Program-made: the position numbers and the translations under genes
Shown here: piece by piece, positions 55,801-64,000 of the stretch
Layout: each line of letters opens with the position of its first letter
Position numbering within the stretch: position 1 is the first letter of the stretch
NCBI RefSeq assembly: GCF_002356295.1
Contig: NZ_AP018042.1
Coordinates: 1,086,361-1,150,360 of the forward strand
Reading direction: 5' to 3'
Source: Labilibaculum antarcticum
GTDB taxonomy: Bacteria; Bacteroidota; Bacteroidia; Bacteroidales; Marinifilaceae
Length of the DNA: 64,000 nucleotides
The notes under the pieces: model-generated
Told to the model about the DNA's origin: nothing
Database searches by the model: none
Seen by the model: the letters and a program-made list of their open reading frames with translations, nothing else

Positions 55801-55949
55801 TGAGTAATAACTAAAGCTGATTTTATGCTAATTTCAGCATCTTCAAGCTTTGACATTTTTAGGAAGGATACAACTCCTCCAAATACAATCGCAATCAATA
55901 CAAAAAGTAATACTTTCCGCTGATTTAGCACAGCACCTGTAAAACTCAT
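52896..55949 (-). CDS. RND efflux transporter permease
   Basis: 1017 aa, 12 predicted membrane helices in the two-fold RND arrangement. The N-terminal VITQYPGASPHEVELRVTD and the helix-4 MLVDNAIVIADGILVD segment with the proton-relay Asp are typical of the HAE/AcrB-like proton-driven exporters. Substrate is not deducible; the similarity looks closer to the hydrophobe exporters than to metal pumps. Its start overlaps the adaptor stop by 4 bp (ATGA), indicating coupled translation. Confidence 0.94.
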   Translation of the reverse strand: MSFTGAVLNQRKVLLFVLIAIVFGGVVSFLKMSKLEDAEISIKSALVITQYPGASPHEVELRVTDVLETAIQSMDNVDFIESRSMAGYSEITVHIESSVVTSLLPQVWDILRRKVTDASVYLPTGGSHPMVFDDFGDVYGIFLAISGDGFSNEELKDYSQYMKRELLLVPGVKRITLFGEQQSCVNIEVSQEKMAFLGIHPYKIAQILDSQNKIVDPGTFKVGSSRVRIASDGSFHELDDLKNLLISGKGKNAVHLKDIASVTKDYYTPYTNKMKYNQAPAIGLAMAMEKGGNVIELGEQVQSKIDALMVNVPVGINVNKVFYQPERVSVAIEQFMINLIESVLIVVIVLLLAMGFRTGLLIGSGLIFTILGTFILMLSFDIALQRVSLAAIIIAMGMLVDNAIVIADGILVDLKKGVRRADAMTRTAKQTAMPLLGATLVAILAFLPIYLSPDSTGEFCASLFQVIAISLSISWLLALTQTPYFCDLFLKGKKYAKNDEDVDPYGGKVYQHFRHFVKYSLRHKTAIIVFMVLVFVSSIFAFKNVEQLFMPNLAYNQFIVEYFLPVGSDIENVEKDLSNIEAYLQKQEDVLNVTTSLGATPARYTLVRPFTLTNSNYGELIIDTKDYETTKRFGKELQEYLNANYYWARARVKYYSPIFAEYMIEAKFSGPDPKVLRELSDQAEKMMESEPTAIKVTNNWKNPVKVWNPDFSQAQSMVTNISRLDVSNALACATNGLPIGRFYQGDDMMPIILKTKAKEENYIEALENTPVWGNAAHSIPLRQVVSDINIGFENPMIKRYNRRRAIKAQCDPAPGYNAPDTFKNLRAKIEAIPLPEGYDFEWLGEHKSSTDANDNINKFLPLAFLLIVIIIVMLFNNFRQPIIILSILPLAFIGVSYGLLLTGKPFGFMPVLGTLGLMGMMIKNGVVLLDQINMDIKEGKDMLVAIIDSAVSRMRPVLMASFTTILGMIPLISDELFGGMAVAIMFGLLIGSLITLIVIPVLFAIFYRVSTKNVMDL

Positions 55950-57025
55950 AATTGACCTCCAATATTAGAGTTTGACTTACTCTGTAGTTGCTTTACTTCC
56001 TGATCTTCTCGAAGACTATGCACACCAGCAGAAACAATCAAATCTCCCTTTGAAAGACCTTTACTAATGTTGATCATACCCATAGAGTCAAAACCTTTCA
56101 TTTGCACCTCTTTACTTTTCACACAATTTGAGCTAAGATTGTAAGCCCACACATATGATTTTCCTTCTTTGCTAAAAACAGACTCAACTGGGATTTTACA
56201 TCCTAATGCATCTGTTGATTTCAATTTCGTGGTAATACTTGCCACCATTCCAGGAACAATTTGTTTATCCTGAGTATCAATTTTCAATCTCATTCTGAAA
56301 AAATTATCACCGTTTGGCTTTTTCTCTATCTCAATTAATTTTAAATTGAAATCAATATTTGGGAAATTTTCGAATTTAGCATTGAAACCCATGAATGATT
56401 TATATTGAAAAAAATCATTTTCGCTTAAAGCTACTGCAACTTCCAAATTAGTTAAATCTAAAAGAGAAACAATAGGTTGACCAGCTCCAACTTTCTCAAA
56501 ATTTTCAGCATACATGGCTTGCACATATCCCGAAAAAGGAGCGTAAATTTTAGTGTCATTCAGAGCATTTTCGGCAGCTTCTTTTTGAGCTTTTGCCAAT
56601 TTATAAGCCACCTGAATTTGATCATAGACACTTTTCGAGGTACTTTTTTTCTCGTACAGAGAAGTATATCTCTCAGCCTGAAGTTTTGCATTCTCAAAAT
56701 TGGCATTAGCCGATTCTAATTGTACCAGATAGTCACGTTCATTTAAAGCAGCCACCAATTCACCCTTTTTAACAAACTGTCCCTCGTTTACATTCAAACT
56801 CACCAAAGGTCCCGGAATTTGAAAAGCCAATTTCACTTCTCGTGATTCTTTTACCAAGCCTGTAAATACTTTAACAGAAGCATCATTGGTACCAGTCCCA
56901 ACCTCAAACACCTTAACTGGCTGAATAATTTCCGTTTTGGGCTCTGCCTTTTCCTTACATGCAAAAATCCCTACTGATAATATTACCGTAAGAATTACAA
57001 TTTTCATTAGTTTCATCATTTTCAT
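55946..57025 (-). CDS. RND efflux periplasmic adaptor (MFP) lipoprotein
   Basis: 359 aa. Lipobox LSVGIFAC gives Cys23 as the lipid-anchored residue. Biotinyl-lipoyl-like halves (about 70-100 and 160-195, FSGYVQAMYAENFEKVGAGQ), a central coiled-coil hairpin and a beta-barrel domain follow. The adaptor bridges the inner-membrane pump and the TolC channel. It is followed by the pump gene with a 4-bp overlap. Confidence 0.92.
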   Translation of the reverse strand: MKMMKLMKIVILTVILSVGIFACKEKAEPKTEIIQPVKVFEVGTGTNDASVKVFTGLVKESREVKLAFQIPGPLVSLNVNEGQFVKKGELVAALNERDYLVQLESANANFENAKLQAERYTSLYEKKSTSKSVYDQIQVAYKLAKAQKEAAENALNDTKIYAPFSGYVQAMYAENFEKVGAGQPIVSLLDLTNLEVAVALSENDFFQYKSFMGFNAKFENFPNIDFNLKLIEIEKKPNGDNFFRMRLKIDTQDKQIVPGMVASITTKLKSTDALGCKIPVESVFSKEGKSYVWAYNLSSNCVKSKEVQMKGFDSMGMINISKGLSKGDLIVSAGVHSLREDQEVKQLQSKSNSNIGGQL

Positions 57026-57155
57026 ACTGTTGCTTTTGAACTATAACCGTTCATTAAGTTCATTTTAACCAAAAAAATATAGAGGTACTCCTACCTCAAC
57101 AGTTTCACACACTCTCTTATATTTCAAAATAGACTTTAAAAGTCTTCGTAAATCT

Positions 57156-57734
57156 TTATTTTAAAAGAATTCCCATTCCCCTTATTAAACAACGAAAAGC
57201 TGTTCGTAATCTATCAATCGTTTCTTTTTCCGAATAATGTCCTGTAACATAAACATCATTCAAACTTTGTAGCGCATCAAGACAATACTCAACATTAATA
57301 TCCTGACGAATTAGGCCTTGTTCTTGCCATTCCATATATTTCTTATAAACACTGCTCATTTCATCCTCGAATTTATCATCAACATCCTTCTGTATTAAAG
57401 GATACTCTTTATAAATTTGCTGTATAAGTATCTTCTGTCCTGCAATGGCATAACTCAAATAATTATCTAAAAATTCCTGTGTTGCTTCTGCCGGATCATC
57501 AATAGTTTTATACGGCTCTAGAATTTTAATAATATTCACATTGAATATTCCAAAAGCAATTTCTCTTATCAAATCCTCTTTTGTACCAATAATTTTATAC
57601 AAGGTTGCTTTCGCCAGCCCACACTCCCGAGCTAACTCAACCATATTTAAACCTTTAAGTCCAAATTTTAGCAGCATTTCCATAGCTACCTTAGTAACTC
57701 TCTCCTGAATCTCAACCCTATCTGATTTTGCCAT
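57156..57734 (-). CDS. TetR/AcrR-family transcriptional regulator
   Basis: 192 aa. The ATG at 57732-57734 is chosen because the promoter -7 box lies directly upstream. An in-frame ATG 10 codons earlier would fall inside that box. The N-terminal helix-turn-helix (LKGLNMVELARECGLAKATLYKIIG) is typical of TetR. The C-terminal ligand domain is variable. It sits upstream of, and on the same strand as, the efflux operon, 130 bp from the adaptor gene. It probably represses itself and the pump genes. Confidence 0.9.
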   Translation of the reverse strand: MAKSDRVEIQERVTKVAMEMLLKFGLKGLNMVELARECGLAKATLYKIIGTKEDLIREIAFGIFNVNIIKILEPYKTIDDPAEATQEFLDNYLSYAIAGQKILIQQIYKEYPLIQKDVDDKFEDEMSSVYKKYMEWQEQGLIRQDINVEYCLDALQSLNDVYVTGHYSEKETIDRLRTAFRCLIRGMGILLK

Positions 57735-57761
57735 AAGTGAACGCTTTTGGTATTTTGAGTG

Positions 57762-57792
57762 CAAATGTATGTAAAAAATATACTCACACGAT
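57762..57792 (-). promoter_or_regulatory. Promoter and possible operator of the tetR-like gene
   Basis: Read on the minus strand, TACATTTG (57762-57769) is an exact TAnnTTTG box 28 bp before the chosen start. A partial dyad GTAT-n9-ATAC (57767-57783, GTATGTAAAAAATATAC) overlaps it and could be the regulator's own operator. No symmetrical match was found in the gap before the adaptor gene. Confidence 0.4.
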
Positions 57793-57924
57793 ACACTTTA
57801 TAGATTATTAACGATTATTTAAAATTGTAATCTAAACAGAGTTTGTTTATTCGGTAGCAATTTAAAAGATATCGTACCTGCATGAAGTCTCATTAAATAC
57901 CTAACTAAATTCTCAAAAACACAA

Positions 57925-57959
57925 AAAACCGCCTTTCGAACAAATCGGGAGGCGGTTTT
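57925..57959 (-). terminator. Intrinsic terminator after the TPR gene
   Basis: Read on the minus strand, AAAACCGCCT and AGGCGGTTTT form a 10-bp perfect stem with a 15-nt loop, then T residues. It lies 22 bp downstream of the TPR protein gene and shields the tetR promoter. Confidence 0.88.
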
Positions 57960-57981
57960 CACTATTCCTTTTTATGGAATT

Positions 57982-59025
57982 CTATTGCATCAACATGGCT
58001 TCAAATGAGTTCACCCATTTCTGAAAATCCGGATAAACTTCCCTTGCATGTTTTATGGTTTGCATTGATAAAAACTCCTTCAAGTTTTCCCTTCCACCTT
58101 TATTAATTAAAAATTCTATAAAAGCCGCTCCTACAGGATAACTCAAATCCCTTTCATATTTGGTGGGGTCTTCCCACAACTTCAATAATGAAAATTTATC
58201 CTTTGGCACCTCAAGTCTTGCAAGCTTCAATAAATTTTGATCCATCTGATCAAAGTACACTCCCAATCCTTCACTAATCAACATCGTCTTAAACTTAGAC
58301 TGCAATGCTAACTGGCTAAGCATGTGGCAAAGTTCATAGTCTCGCGTTTGATTTTGCCATACATTTACAATACACAAATCCGAATTTGGAAATCCAAGCG
58401 GACGATCAAATTTTCGAAATGCCTCCTTTCTATCACTCCACACAAAGAAATCCACCTTTTTAGTTGGTTCAACATTTAACGTTTTAGTAATTCTTTTAAA
58501 GTTAAGATTGATTCTATCCATGTATTCTTCGGCATTCTTCAATTTCGTTTTATCCTGAAAATGAAATCGAATATTATCTGTTTCGATCAATTCCCAGGCT
58601 TTGTAATAAATCCCAGTCTGAAACAAACCCAAATATTTATGAGCATATTTTGTGGCTTCTTTTGATTCACTGTCATTCAGACACTCTTTTAACATGGCAA
58701 CAGCTCTTTGCTCTTCACTATTTATAAAATAGCACTTTGCCAAATAAGCCTTACTCACAGCTTTTATTTCATTAGATCCTATATCTGAGGCAATCGACTT
58801 TTCCAAATAAGGAATTGCTTTTGTGAATTGTTTCGAATCCGTAAAGGCACGACCTAAAATTGAATTCAAATCAGGATCAGTTGCATTTCCTTGCAACAAA
58901 ACCTGTGCTTTATCAATTACCTGATCATACTTTCCCTTCGAAAATAATTTTTTCAATTCCTTATTTTGACTCATCGAACTTAAATGAAAAAGGATCAGTA
59001 ATAAGGTAACAAGTATTCTATTCAT
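57982..59025 (-). CDS. Secreted TPR-repeat protein, possibly peptidase-MA-like
   Basis: 347 aa. Signal peptide to about residue 19. TPR-type repeats occupy about 20-130 (ATDPDLNSILGRAFTDSKQF). The C-terminal part (about 150-340) resembles gluzincin-like peptidase MA folds, but the expected HExxH is replaced by CHMLSQ. It is therefore probably not an active protease. Monocistronic, with its own terminator. Confidence 0.7.
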   Translation of the reverse strand: MNRILVTLLLILFHLSSMSQNKELKKLFSKGKYDQVIDKAQVLLQGNATDPDLNSILGRAFTDSKQFTKAIPYLEKSIASDIGSNEIKAVSKAYLAKCYFINSEEQRAVAMLKECLNDSESKEATKYAHKYLGLFQTGIYYKAWELIETDNIRFHFQDKTKLKNAEEYMDRINLNFKRITKTLNVEPTKKVDFFVWSDRKEAFRKFDRPLGFPNSDLCIVNVWQNQTRDYELCHMLSQLALQSKFKTMLISEGLGVYFDQMDQNLLKLARLEVPKDKFSLLKLWEDPTKYERDLSYPVGAAFIEFLINKGGRENLKEFLSMQTIKHAREVYPDFQKWVNSFEAMLMQ

Positions 59026-59210
59026 GGCTTAATTCAATTTTAGAATGGGCAATTTACAGGAATAAATTGATTAACAAAATGACTATTTAAAATAACAAGA
59101 TTGTTTAGTCAATTACCATTCCAAAACTCATTAGAAATGAATAACGAAAAAAAATCATTAATTGGACCCTAAATCCGAATAATGAACTCTTCCGAACTCT
59201 ATCTGTTTTT

Positions 59211-59756
59211 TTATAAAAAAAATAAAAATGGAATGATAATACCAATAAGCACCAACCATTTTCCTCTTCCTGTTATTCCTTTTTTACCTGGAACCATAAA
59301 CATACCCGATAAAGCAAAAACAATCATCACTACAGCAAATATATCCGCCATAAGTGTCCAGCCTTTTCGGCTATTATAATGAAGTTTATTGATAAAATAA
59401 ACCCATTCTTTTTTTTCATACATCTCAAACGACAAACGTCCATTTACTGGGTCGTAATTTCCCAATCCTCCTTTTAGATAAACATTGTATTTGCTATCAT
59501 CAGGAAGGATTCGATTTAGAGGATAATCCGTAAGGTTTTTTTGCCAATAAGTCTTTAACTGATCAGGTGTTAAGCTCGAAGCCAATTGTATCGTTTTGTA
59601 TTCGGTTCGATAGGCCGGATCTTCTCCATTTTTTTTATGATTTAAAATGATCCCGGAAACAGAATAAATTATGGTGATTCCTACAAAAAAATAGCCCAAA
59701 TCACGATGTATAAAACGGAGCCATTTTCTAAGCTTTACATTATTCCACAACTTCAT
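59211..59756 (-). CDS. PepSY-associated transmembrane protein
   Basis: 181 aa from ATG 59754-59756; an ATG four codons upstream is possible. WLRFIHRDLGYFFVGITIIYSVSGIILNH is a typical PepSY-TM start with the conserved His residues. A C-terminal pair of hydrophobic helices (MADIFAVVMIVFALSGMFMV) follows. Such proteins occur with iron-uptake or reductase systems. It overlaps the OB-fold-like lipoprotein gene by 17 bp, so the two form one transcription unit. Confidence 0.85.
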   Translation of the reverse strand: MKLWNNVKLRKWLRFIHRDLGYFFVGITIIYSVSGIILNHKKNGEDPAYRTEYKTIQLASSLTPDQLKTYWQKNLTDYPLNRILPDDSKYNVYLKGGLGNYDPVNGRLSFEMYEKKEWVYFINKLHYNSRKGWTLMADIFAVVMIVFALSGMFMVPGKKGITGRGKWLVLIGIIIPFLFFL

Positions 59757-60276
59757 AACTATCTCCATCTACATAATAAATTGCATAATAATTCTTGTTT
59801 TTATCCTTCATCCAGTCACGCATTTCTTTAATATTTGCCATTTCCGAACTACAATGCTTTCCGCCTTCTTCCGAAGCATGTTTAGCCTTTAACTCTGTCT
59901 CCCATTCATCAATTGATGCTTCATCAAGTCGTTTTTCACGAAGAATTCCTGATACTTTAATATCGTTACCAGCTATTTCCTTGTCAAAACCGTCCAAACC
60001 TCCAGTCGCTTCAACACGAATAGATAGGTTTCCTGTTGTGTTTTTTAAAATACAACGCTTACCAGAATGTGCGCAAACATGGTTTACTAAACCTTTAAAA
60101 TGAACTTCTTTTCCAACCAACTGCTCCGCATTTACCATTAACTGATCAATTGTAACAACTGATTTTTCGCTTTGGACCAACTGATTTTCTTCAACATTAT
60201 CTTTTTTTGTATCCTTTTGTTTCAAATTACAAGACATACACAAAAAACAAAGTGCAATGATGCTTACGTATTTCAT
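59740..60276 (-). CDS. OB-fold-like lipoprotein with a Cys/His motif
   Basis: 178 aa. A short lipoprotein signal ends at LCMSC (Cys16 lipidated). An Asn/Lys/Glu-rich linker precedes a small beta-rich domain (about 55-120) resembling OB-fold proteins. It carries NHVCAHSGKRC (His66, Cys68, His70, Cys75), which looks like a metal- or cluster-binding loop. I do not recognise a named family. Co-transcription with a PepSY-TM protein suggests a periplasmic redox or metal-handling function. This is inference. Confidence 0.65.
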   Translation of the reverse strand: MKYVSIIALCFLCMSCNLKQKDTKKDNVEENQLVQSEKSVVTIDQLMVNAEQLVGKEVHFKGLVNHVCAHSGKRCILKNTTGNLSIRVEATGGLDGFDKEIAGNDIKVSGILREKRLDEASIDEWETELKAKHASEEGGKHCSSEMANIKEMRDWMKDKNKNYYAIYYVDGDSYEVVE

Positions 60277-60586
60277 TATGTTTCTTTTTAGGACTATTTA
60301 TTGTTTGTTTTGATTCCTACAAACTTATGAGTACCAAGATATAAATCCTAACAAAATAACAATTCATTAACAAGATTTATTTCCATAATAAATACAAAAT
60401 AAAAATAATATATATGATGGTTTAGATGCTAAAAAGCAAAAAAGGCACTAAATTTGAAATTGATGTAAATAAAAGAAACATTCACATTACTTTAGTAACC
60501 ATTCGCAGGTAATACCGTACACTTAGGGATCAAAAAAAAATACTAGCAAAATTGTTCATAAAGTACTTAAACACGGCCAAAACATT
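60277..60586. other. Intergenic region, nothing assigned
   Basis: A 310-bp AT-rich gap between the divergent lipoprotein gene and the large sensor kinase gene. No ORF, RNA gene, clear promoter box or repeat is visible. Confidence 0.5.
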
Positions 60587-63500
60587 ATGCATAGGATATT
60601 AAAAAAATTTAAAGATTGGAAGATAAAAAGCAAGCTTTTACTGCTAACATTTCTCACCATTACCAGTATCGTTTTTTTAAGTCTTATTTCCAGTTATTTT
60701 TTCAATACCAATAAAACTCTCAGCATAATAATTAATGGAGTACGTGTTCATCAAACTCTACTCCAAAATGCAACAGAGGAACTTTACAACTTCAAGTTTT
60801 TTAAAGAAGTTGAACATCTTGATAAATCTGCCGAATATTTAACCCGGGCAAATTTATTAGCAGAAGAGTTTATACAAATTGAAAATGATTTTTCATCAAA
60901 AAACAATGATGAAATTGCCAATAATTTGTTCAAAGATTTCCCTGAGATCTATAATAATGAGATTGGTAATGCAAGATTATTAGTTAATCGATTAAGAACC
61001 CTTAAGAAAGTAAATAATAGTAATATTAAAGACACAAGAAATCATGCGAGTAAAACCCTTGATCTTGTTGAAAAGATAAAAAAAGAATTACTTTCAAAAC
61101 GAGAAAATATAAACATTGACTCAACCAATAGGCAACTATCGGAAATTCAACAACACTATGCAAAAATCAGTTCGGAAGTTAATGCTTTGGCGGAAAAAAC
61201 CAATTCTGCCTTAAATTGGACGATGCTTGGAATTGCATTGATGATAGCCGTAACCATTCTCTTGTTATCGAGATATATTTCAAAATCGATTTCTGTTCCT
61301 GTTGAGCAAATGGTAAACAATTTTAAATTAATTGCCAAAGGAAACTTTCAAACGCCTCTAAATATTAATTCCACAGATGAAATTGGTGCTTTAGCTAATT
61401 CCTTCAATATTATCCAACAAGATTTCCAGAATGTTGTTAACTATACACAAAAAGTTGCACAAGGTGATTTAAGTATTAGTCTTACGCCCAAATCCATAGA
61501 AGATAAATTATCCACGTCCTTAAATCAAATGGTAAAGACACTTAAGGATTCAAAAGCTATAAATGATGAAACATTGTGGTTCAGATCTGGTGTGAATCAA
61601 TTAAATGAGGTCCTTCAAGGTGATCAAAATTTAAATAAAGTATCTGATCACTCTCTACTGTTTATGACTGAATTTTTAGGAGCTGAGCTTGGTGCAATTT
61701 ACATTTATCAGGAGGAAAATAAAACCTTATTGCTAAAGGCCTCTATTGGAATACCCGATAAGAACCAATACAAAACCATTCGTTTAGGCCATGGTTTAAT
61801 TGGTCAGGCGGCTCAAACTAAAAAACTAAAACATCTTAAAGATGTTCCTGAAGATTATTTTACAATTTTCTCAGGAACGGGAGAAATAAAGCCAACCAAT
61901 CTGGTTATAGTACCCTTAATTTTTAACGATACTCTTTGGGGAGTACTGGAATTAGCTTCTATTAAAAAAATTAAGGAATCGGAAATTGATTTTATAAAAG
62001 CTGTTCGTGAAAGCATTACAGTTAAAATTGCCTCAACATTAGCACGTATCAGACTTGAAACTTTATTGGATACAACTCAGAAACAAGCGAGCGAGCTTCA
62101 AGTTCAACAAGAAGAACTTAGAGTAGCGAACGAAGAATTAGCCGAACAAACAAAAGTACTAATTGAAAATGAGAAAAAGCTTCAGGTTCAACAAGAAGAA
62201 CTAAGAGTGGCCAATGAAGAATTGGAAGAACACACCAAACAATTAGAAATTCAAAAAGAAGAAATTCAAAACAAGAACATTAACATATCTCAAGCTCACG
62301 GAAAATTAGAAACAAAAGCACGTGAATTGGAGCAGACAAGTCAATATAAAACAGATTTCCTCGCAAATATGTCTCATGAGTTGCGTACTCCTTTAAATAG
62401 CTTATTGATTCTATCAAGTCTTCTCGTTAAAAATAAAAAAGGCAATTTAGATGAAGAAGATATTGAATCAGTTGAAATCATTAATAGAAGTGGTAAAGAT
62501 CTGCTTCAGCTTATCAATGAGATTCTTGATCTTTCGAAAATTGAGGCTGGTAAAATGACTGTCCATTTTGAAAACCTAGGTTCCGACAGTATCGCTCAAG
62601 AAATTTTGATGAACTTTAAGCATCAAGCGGTGAAGAAAAAAATCAATTTCATGATCGATATTGACAAAAACTTTCCGAAAAATATCGAAACAGATCAGTT
62701 GCGTTTGTCGCAAATTTTAAAAAATCTTCTTTCCAATGCCTTTAAGTTTACCTCGAAAGGTTCCATTTCTGTGTCTATGAAAATGGTTACAGACAAGAAC
62801 ATTCTGCGACGCGCTGATTTAAATGATGCTGAAACATGTGCCTTTGTAGTTACTGACACTGGCGTTGGAATACCAGATGAAAAGAAGGAAGCTATTTTTG
62901 AAGCATTTCAGCAAGCTGACGGAAGCACTTCAAGAAGATATGGAGGAACTGGATTAGGATTATCAATTTCTAAAGAACTGGCAAGAATGCTTGGTGGTGA
63001 AATCCATTTAGAAAGTGAATCTGGAAAAGGGTCTTCTTTTACTCTAATTGTACCTGTAAAACAAGCAAGCAAATCGGCAAAAGCCCAAAATCCTTCATCA
63101 AAAAACAAGGAGTTGACATTTGAAGAAAAACCAGTTGTTCTGCCTATTTTCATTGATGATGATAGAGACATTCCACATACGGGTTCTACTGTAATAATAA
63201 TTCATCCTGATCAAAAAGAAGCTACTTTGTTATACTATCAAATTCAAGAAAGTAGTTTTCATGCTTTGGTAGCATCAAATGTTGAAGATGCAATTCTCCT
63301 AATTGAAGCGCATCAACCTTCTGCAATAATAATAGGGATTGAACTTCTAATGAAAAATGGGGAAGCACAGTTAGATATCCTGCGGTCACACCCATATGCA
63401 TCCAATTTGCCGATTCATATTGTAAATCCGGTTGAGGGAATTAGAGAAAGAGAAATAAAAGAACTGCCAAGAGTTAATGCTACAGATTTAACAAGTGCCA

Positions 63501-64000
63501 TTAAAAAAATACAAAAAGAATTATTTTCAGAATATAAAAAAATACTAATCGTTGAAGATGATGAAGTTACAAGAAAAATAATCCGATCTCTTTTAAAATC
63601 AACGAATGCTGAAATAGAGGAAGTTTCAACAGCTATTGAAGCCTTTAAGTTGATTAAACAAAACAGTTACGATTGTGTTATTTTAGATTTGGGACTGCCC
63701 GATTTCACAGGCAATGAACTACTAACAAAACTCTCCGAAGCCAATATAAAAATACCAAATACAATCATTTATACAGGCAAGGAATTATCTCGGGAAGAAC
63801 ACCGTAAACTAAGCAAATACACCAATTCGATTATTTTAAAAGGATTAAAGTCTGATGAGCGGTTAATGGACGAAGTCACGTTATTTCTTCATCATGTAGC
63901 TACAACAATTCCGGATAATCCTAAAGCACAGAAAACCGAAATAGACGATTCTATTTTTAAAGGGAAAAAGGTGCTGGTCGTTGATGATGAAATCAGAAAT
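60587..64000 (+). CDS. Large hybrid sensor histidine kinase with GAF and multiple receiver domains (runs off the window)
   Basis: Open from ATG 60587 to the window end (1138 codons, incomplete). TM1 (about 18-40) and TM2 (about 205-229) frame a helical sensor. HAMP follows (about 230-285), then GAF (about 335-495) and a long coiled coil containing a duplicated LQVQQEELRVANEEL block (about 505-545). HisKA has His597 in NMSHELRTPLNS, then HATPase_c (about 700-820). A receiver-like domain (about 855-985) lacks the phospho-acceptor Asp. A canonical receiver has Asp1034, and a third receiver is beginning at the edge. The ligand is unknown. Confidence 0.9.
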   Translation, partial: MHRILKKFKDWKIKSKLLLLTFLTITSIVFLSLISSYFFNTNKTLSIIINGVRVHQTLLQNATEELYNFKFFKEVEHLDKSAEYLTRANLLAEEFIQIENDFSSKNNDEIANNLFKDFPEIYNNEIGNARLLVNRLRTLKKVNNSNIKDTRNHASKTLDLVEKIKKELLSKRENINIDSTNRQLSEIQQHYAKISSEVNALAEKTNSALNWTMLGIALMIAVTILLLSRYISKSISVPVEQMVNNFKLIAKGNFQTPLNINSTDEIGALANSFNIIQQDFQNVVNYTQKVAQGDLSISLTPKSIEDKLSTSLNQMVKTLKDSKAINDETLWFRSGVNQLNEVLQGDQNLNKVSDHSLLFMTEFLGAELGAIYIYQEENKTLLLKASIGIPDKNQYKTIRLGHGLIGQAAQTKKLKHLKDVPEDYFTIFSGTGEIKPTNLVIVPLIFNDTLWGVLELASIKKIKESEIDFIKAVRESITVKIASTLARIRLETLLDTTQKQASELQVQQEELRVANEELAEQTKVLIENEKKLQVQQEELRVANEELEEHTKQLEIQKEEIQNKNINISQAHGKLETKARELEQTSQYKTDFLANMSHELRTPLNSLLILSSLLVKNKKGNLDEEDIESVEIINRSGKDLLQLINEILDLSKIEAGKMTVHFENLGSDSIAQEILMNFKHQAVKKKINFMIDIDKNFPKNIETDQLRLSQILKNLLSNAFKFTSKGSISVSMKMVTDKNILRRADLNDAETCAFVVTDTGVGIPDEKKEAIFEAFQQADGSTSRRYGGTGLGLSISKELARMLGGEIHLESESGKGSSFTLIVPVKQASKSAKAQNPSSKNKELTFEEKPVVLPIFIDDDRDIPHTGSTVIIIHPDQKEATLLYYQIQESSFHALVASNVEDAILLIEAHQPSAIIIGIELLMKNGEAQLDILRSHPYASNLPIHIVNPVEGIREREIKELPRVNATDLTSAIKKIQKELFSEYKKILIVEDDEVTRKIIRSLLKSTNAEIEEVSTAIEAFKLIKQNSYDCVILDLGLPDFTGNELLTKLSEANIKIPNTIIYTGKELSREEHRKLSKYTNSIILKGLKSDERLMDEVTLFLHHVATTIPDNPKAQKTEIDDSIFKGKKVLVVDDEIRN

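Noticed and set aside
57982-59025. Active metallopeptidase
   Set aside because: The HExxH motif expected in peptidase-MA-like proteins is missing (CHMLSQ instead).

Overview
The window is chromosomal DNA of an AT-rich member of the Bacteroidota, most likely a marine Bacteroidales/Marinilabiliales-type organism. The evidence is the promoter style (TAnnTTTG -7 boxes, few Shine-Dalgarno sequences), Bacteroidota-typical families (OstA-like protein, DUF2795, DUF5063, head-GIN adhesin, tandem parvulins next to a MoxR ATPase) and an rseC-rnfBCDGEA operon. No rRNA, tRNA, phage, CRISPR or intact insertion sequence was found.

Layout. 0.5-4.7 kb: mutS2, a TPR protein and an MtfA-like peptidase with a SEC-C tail, all on the minus strand. 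5-10.6 kb: an AGCS Na+/amino-acid symporter, an AraC regulator, an AhpD-like protein, and small minus-strand genes (pentapeptide repeat, MazG-like, PspC, two unknowns). 10.9-16.8 kb: a sulfite-reduction/siroheme operon (DUF2061, precorrin-2 dehydrogenase, cysJ, cysI, cobA). Two short ORFs rich in Cys and Met codons precede it, each followed by an intrinsic terminator. 17-28.2 kb: a head-GIN protein, a small zinc ribbon, a 41-bp tandem hairpin array, then a minus-strand run (tex, PPOX-like, DEAD helicase, rlmI, RNase D-like, DUF5063, recQ). 28.4-35 kb: a decayed guaB start, then parvulin, lipoprotein, surA, moxR and ostA-like genes. 35-41 kb: DUF2795, cobalamin adenosyltransferase, a methyltransferase-like protein, recG, an outer-membrane protein, then a second 41-bp array. 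41.5-47.2 kb: the rnf operon. 47.3-51.4 kb: a hybrid histidine kinase convergent with a class III nucleotidyl cyclase. 51.5-57.8 kb: a tetR-adaptor-RND-tolC efflux operon. 58-60.3 kb: a TPR protein, a PepSY-TM protein and an OB-fold-like lipoprotein. From 60.6 kb a very large hybrid kinase runs off the end.

How the parts work together. CysJ and CysI reduce sulfite to sulfide for cysteine synthesis. CobA and the precorrin-2 dehydrogenase supply siroheme, CysI's cofactor. The two upstream leader peptides should therefore sense charged tRNA-Cys (and perhaps tRNA-Met) and gate the operon by ribosome-mediated attenuation, in series. In leader 1 a 10-nt antiterminator segment lies under the stop codon and can pair with the 5' arm of the terminator. 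Leader 2 has a shorter equivalent. The terminators start 38-39 nt after each stop codon. This tandem Cys/Met attenuator is the most interesting feature here.

Other points of note are a guaB relic whose promoter survives ahead of the parvulin operon, two unrelated intergenic tandem arrays with exactly the same 41-bp period, a 37-bp near-perfect inverted repeat inside the sulfite-reductase operon, and a 32-bp antisense overlap of a sensor kinase with a cyclase gene.
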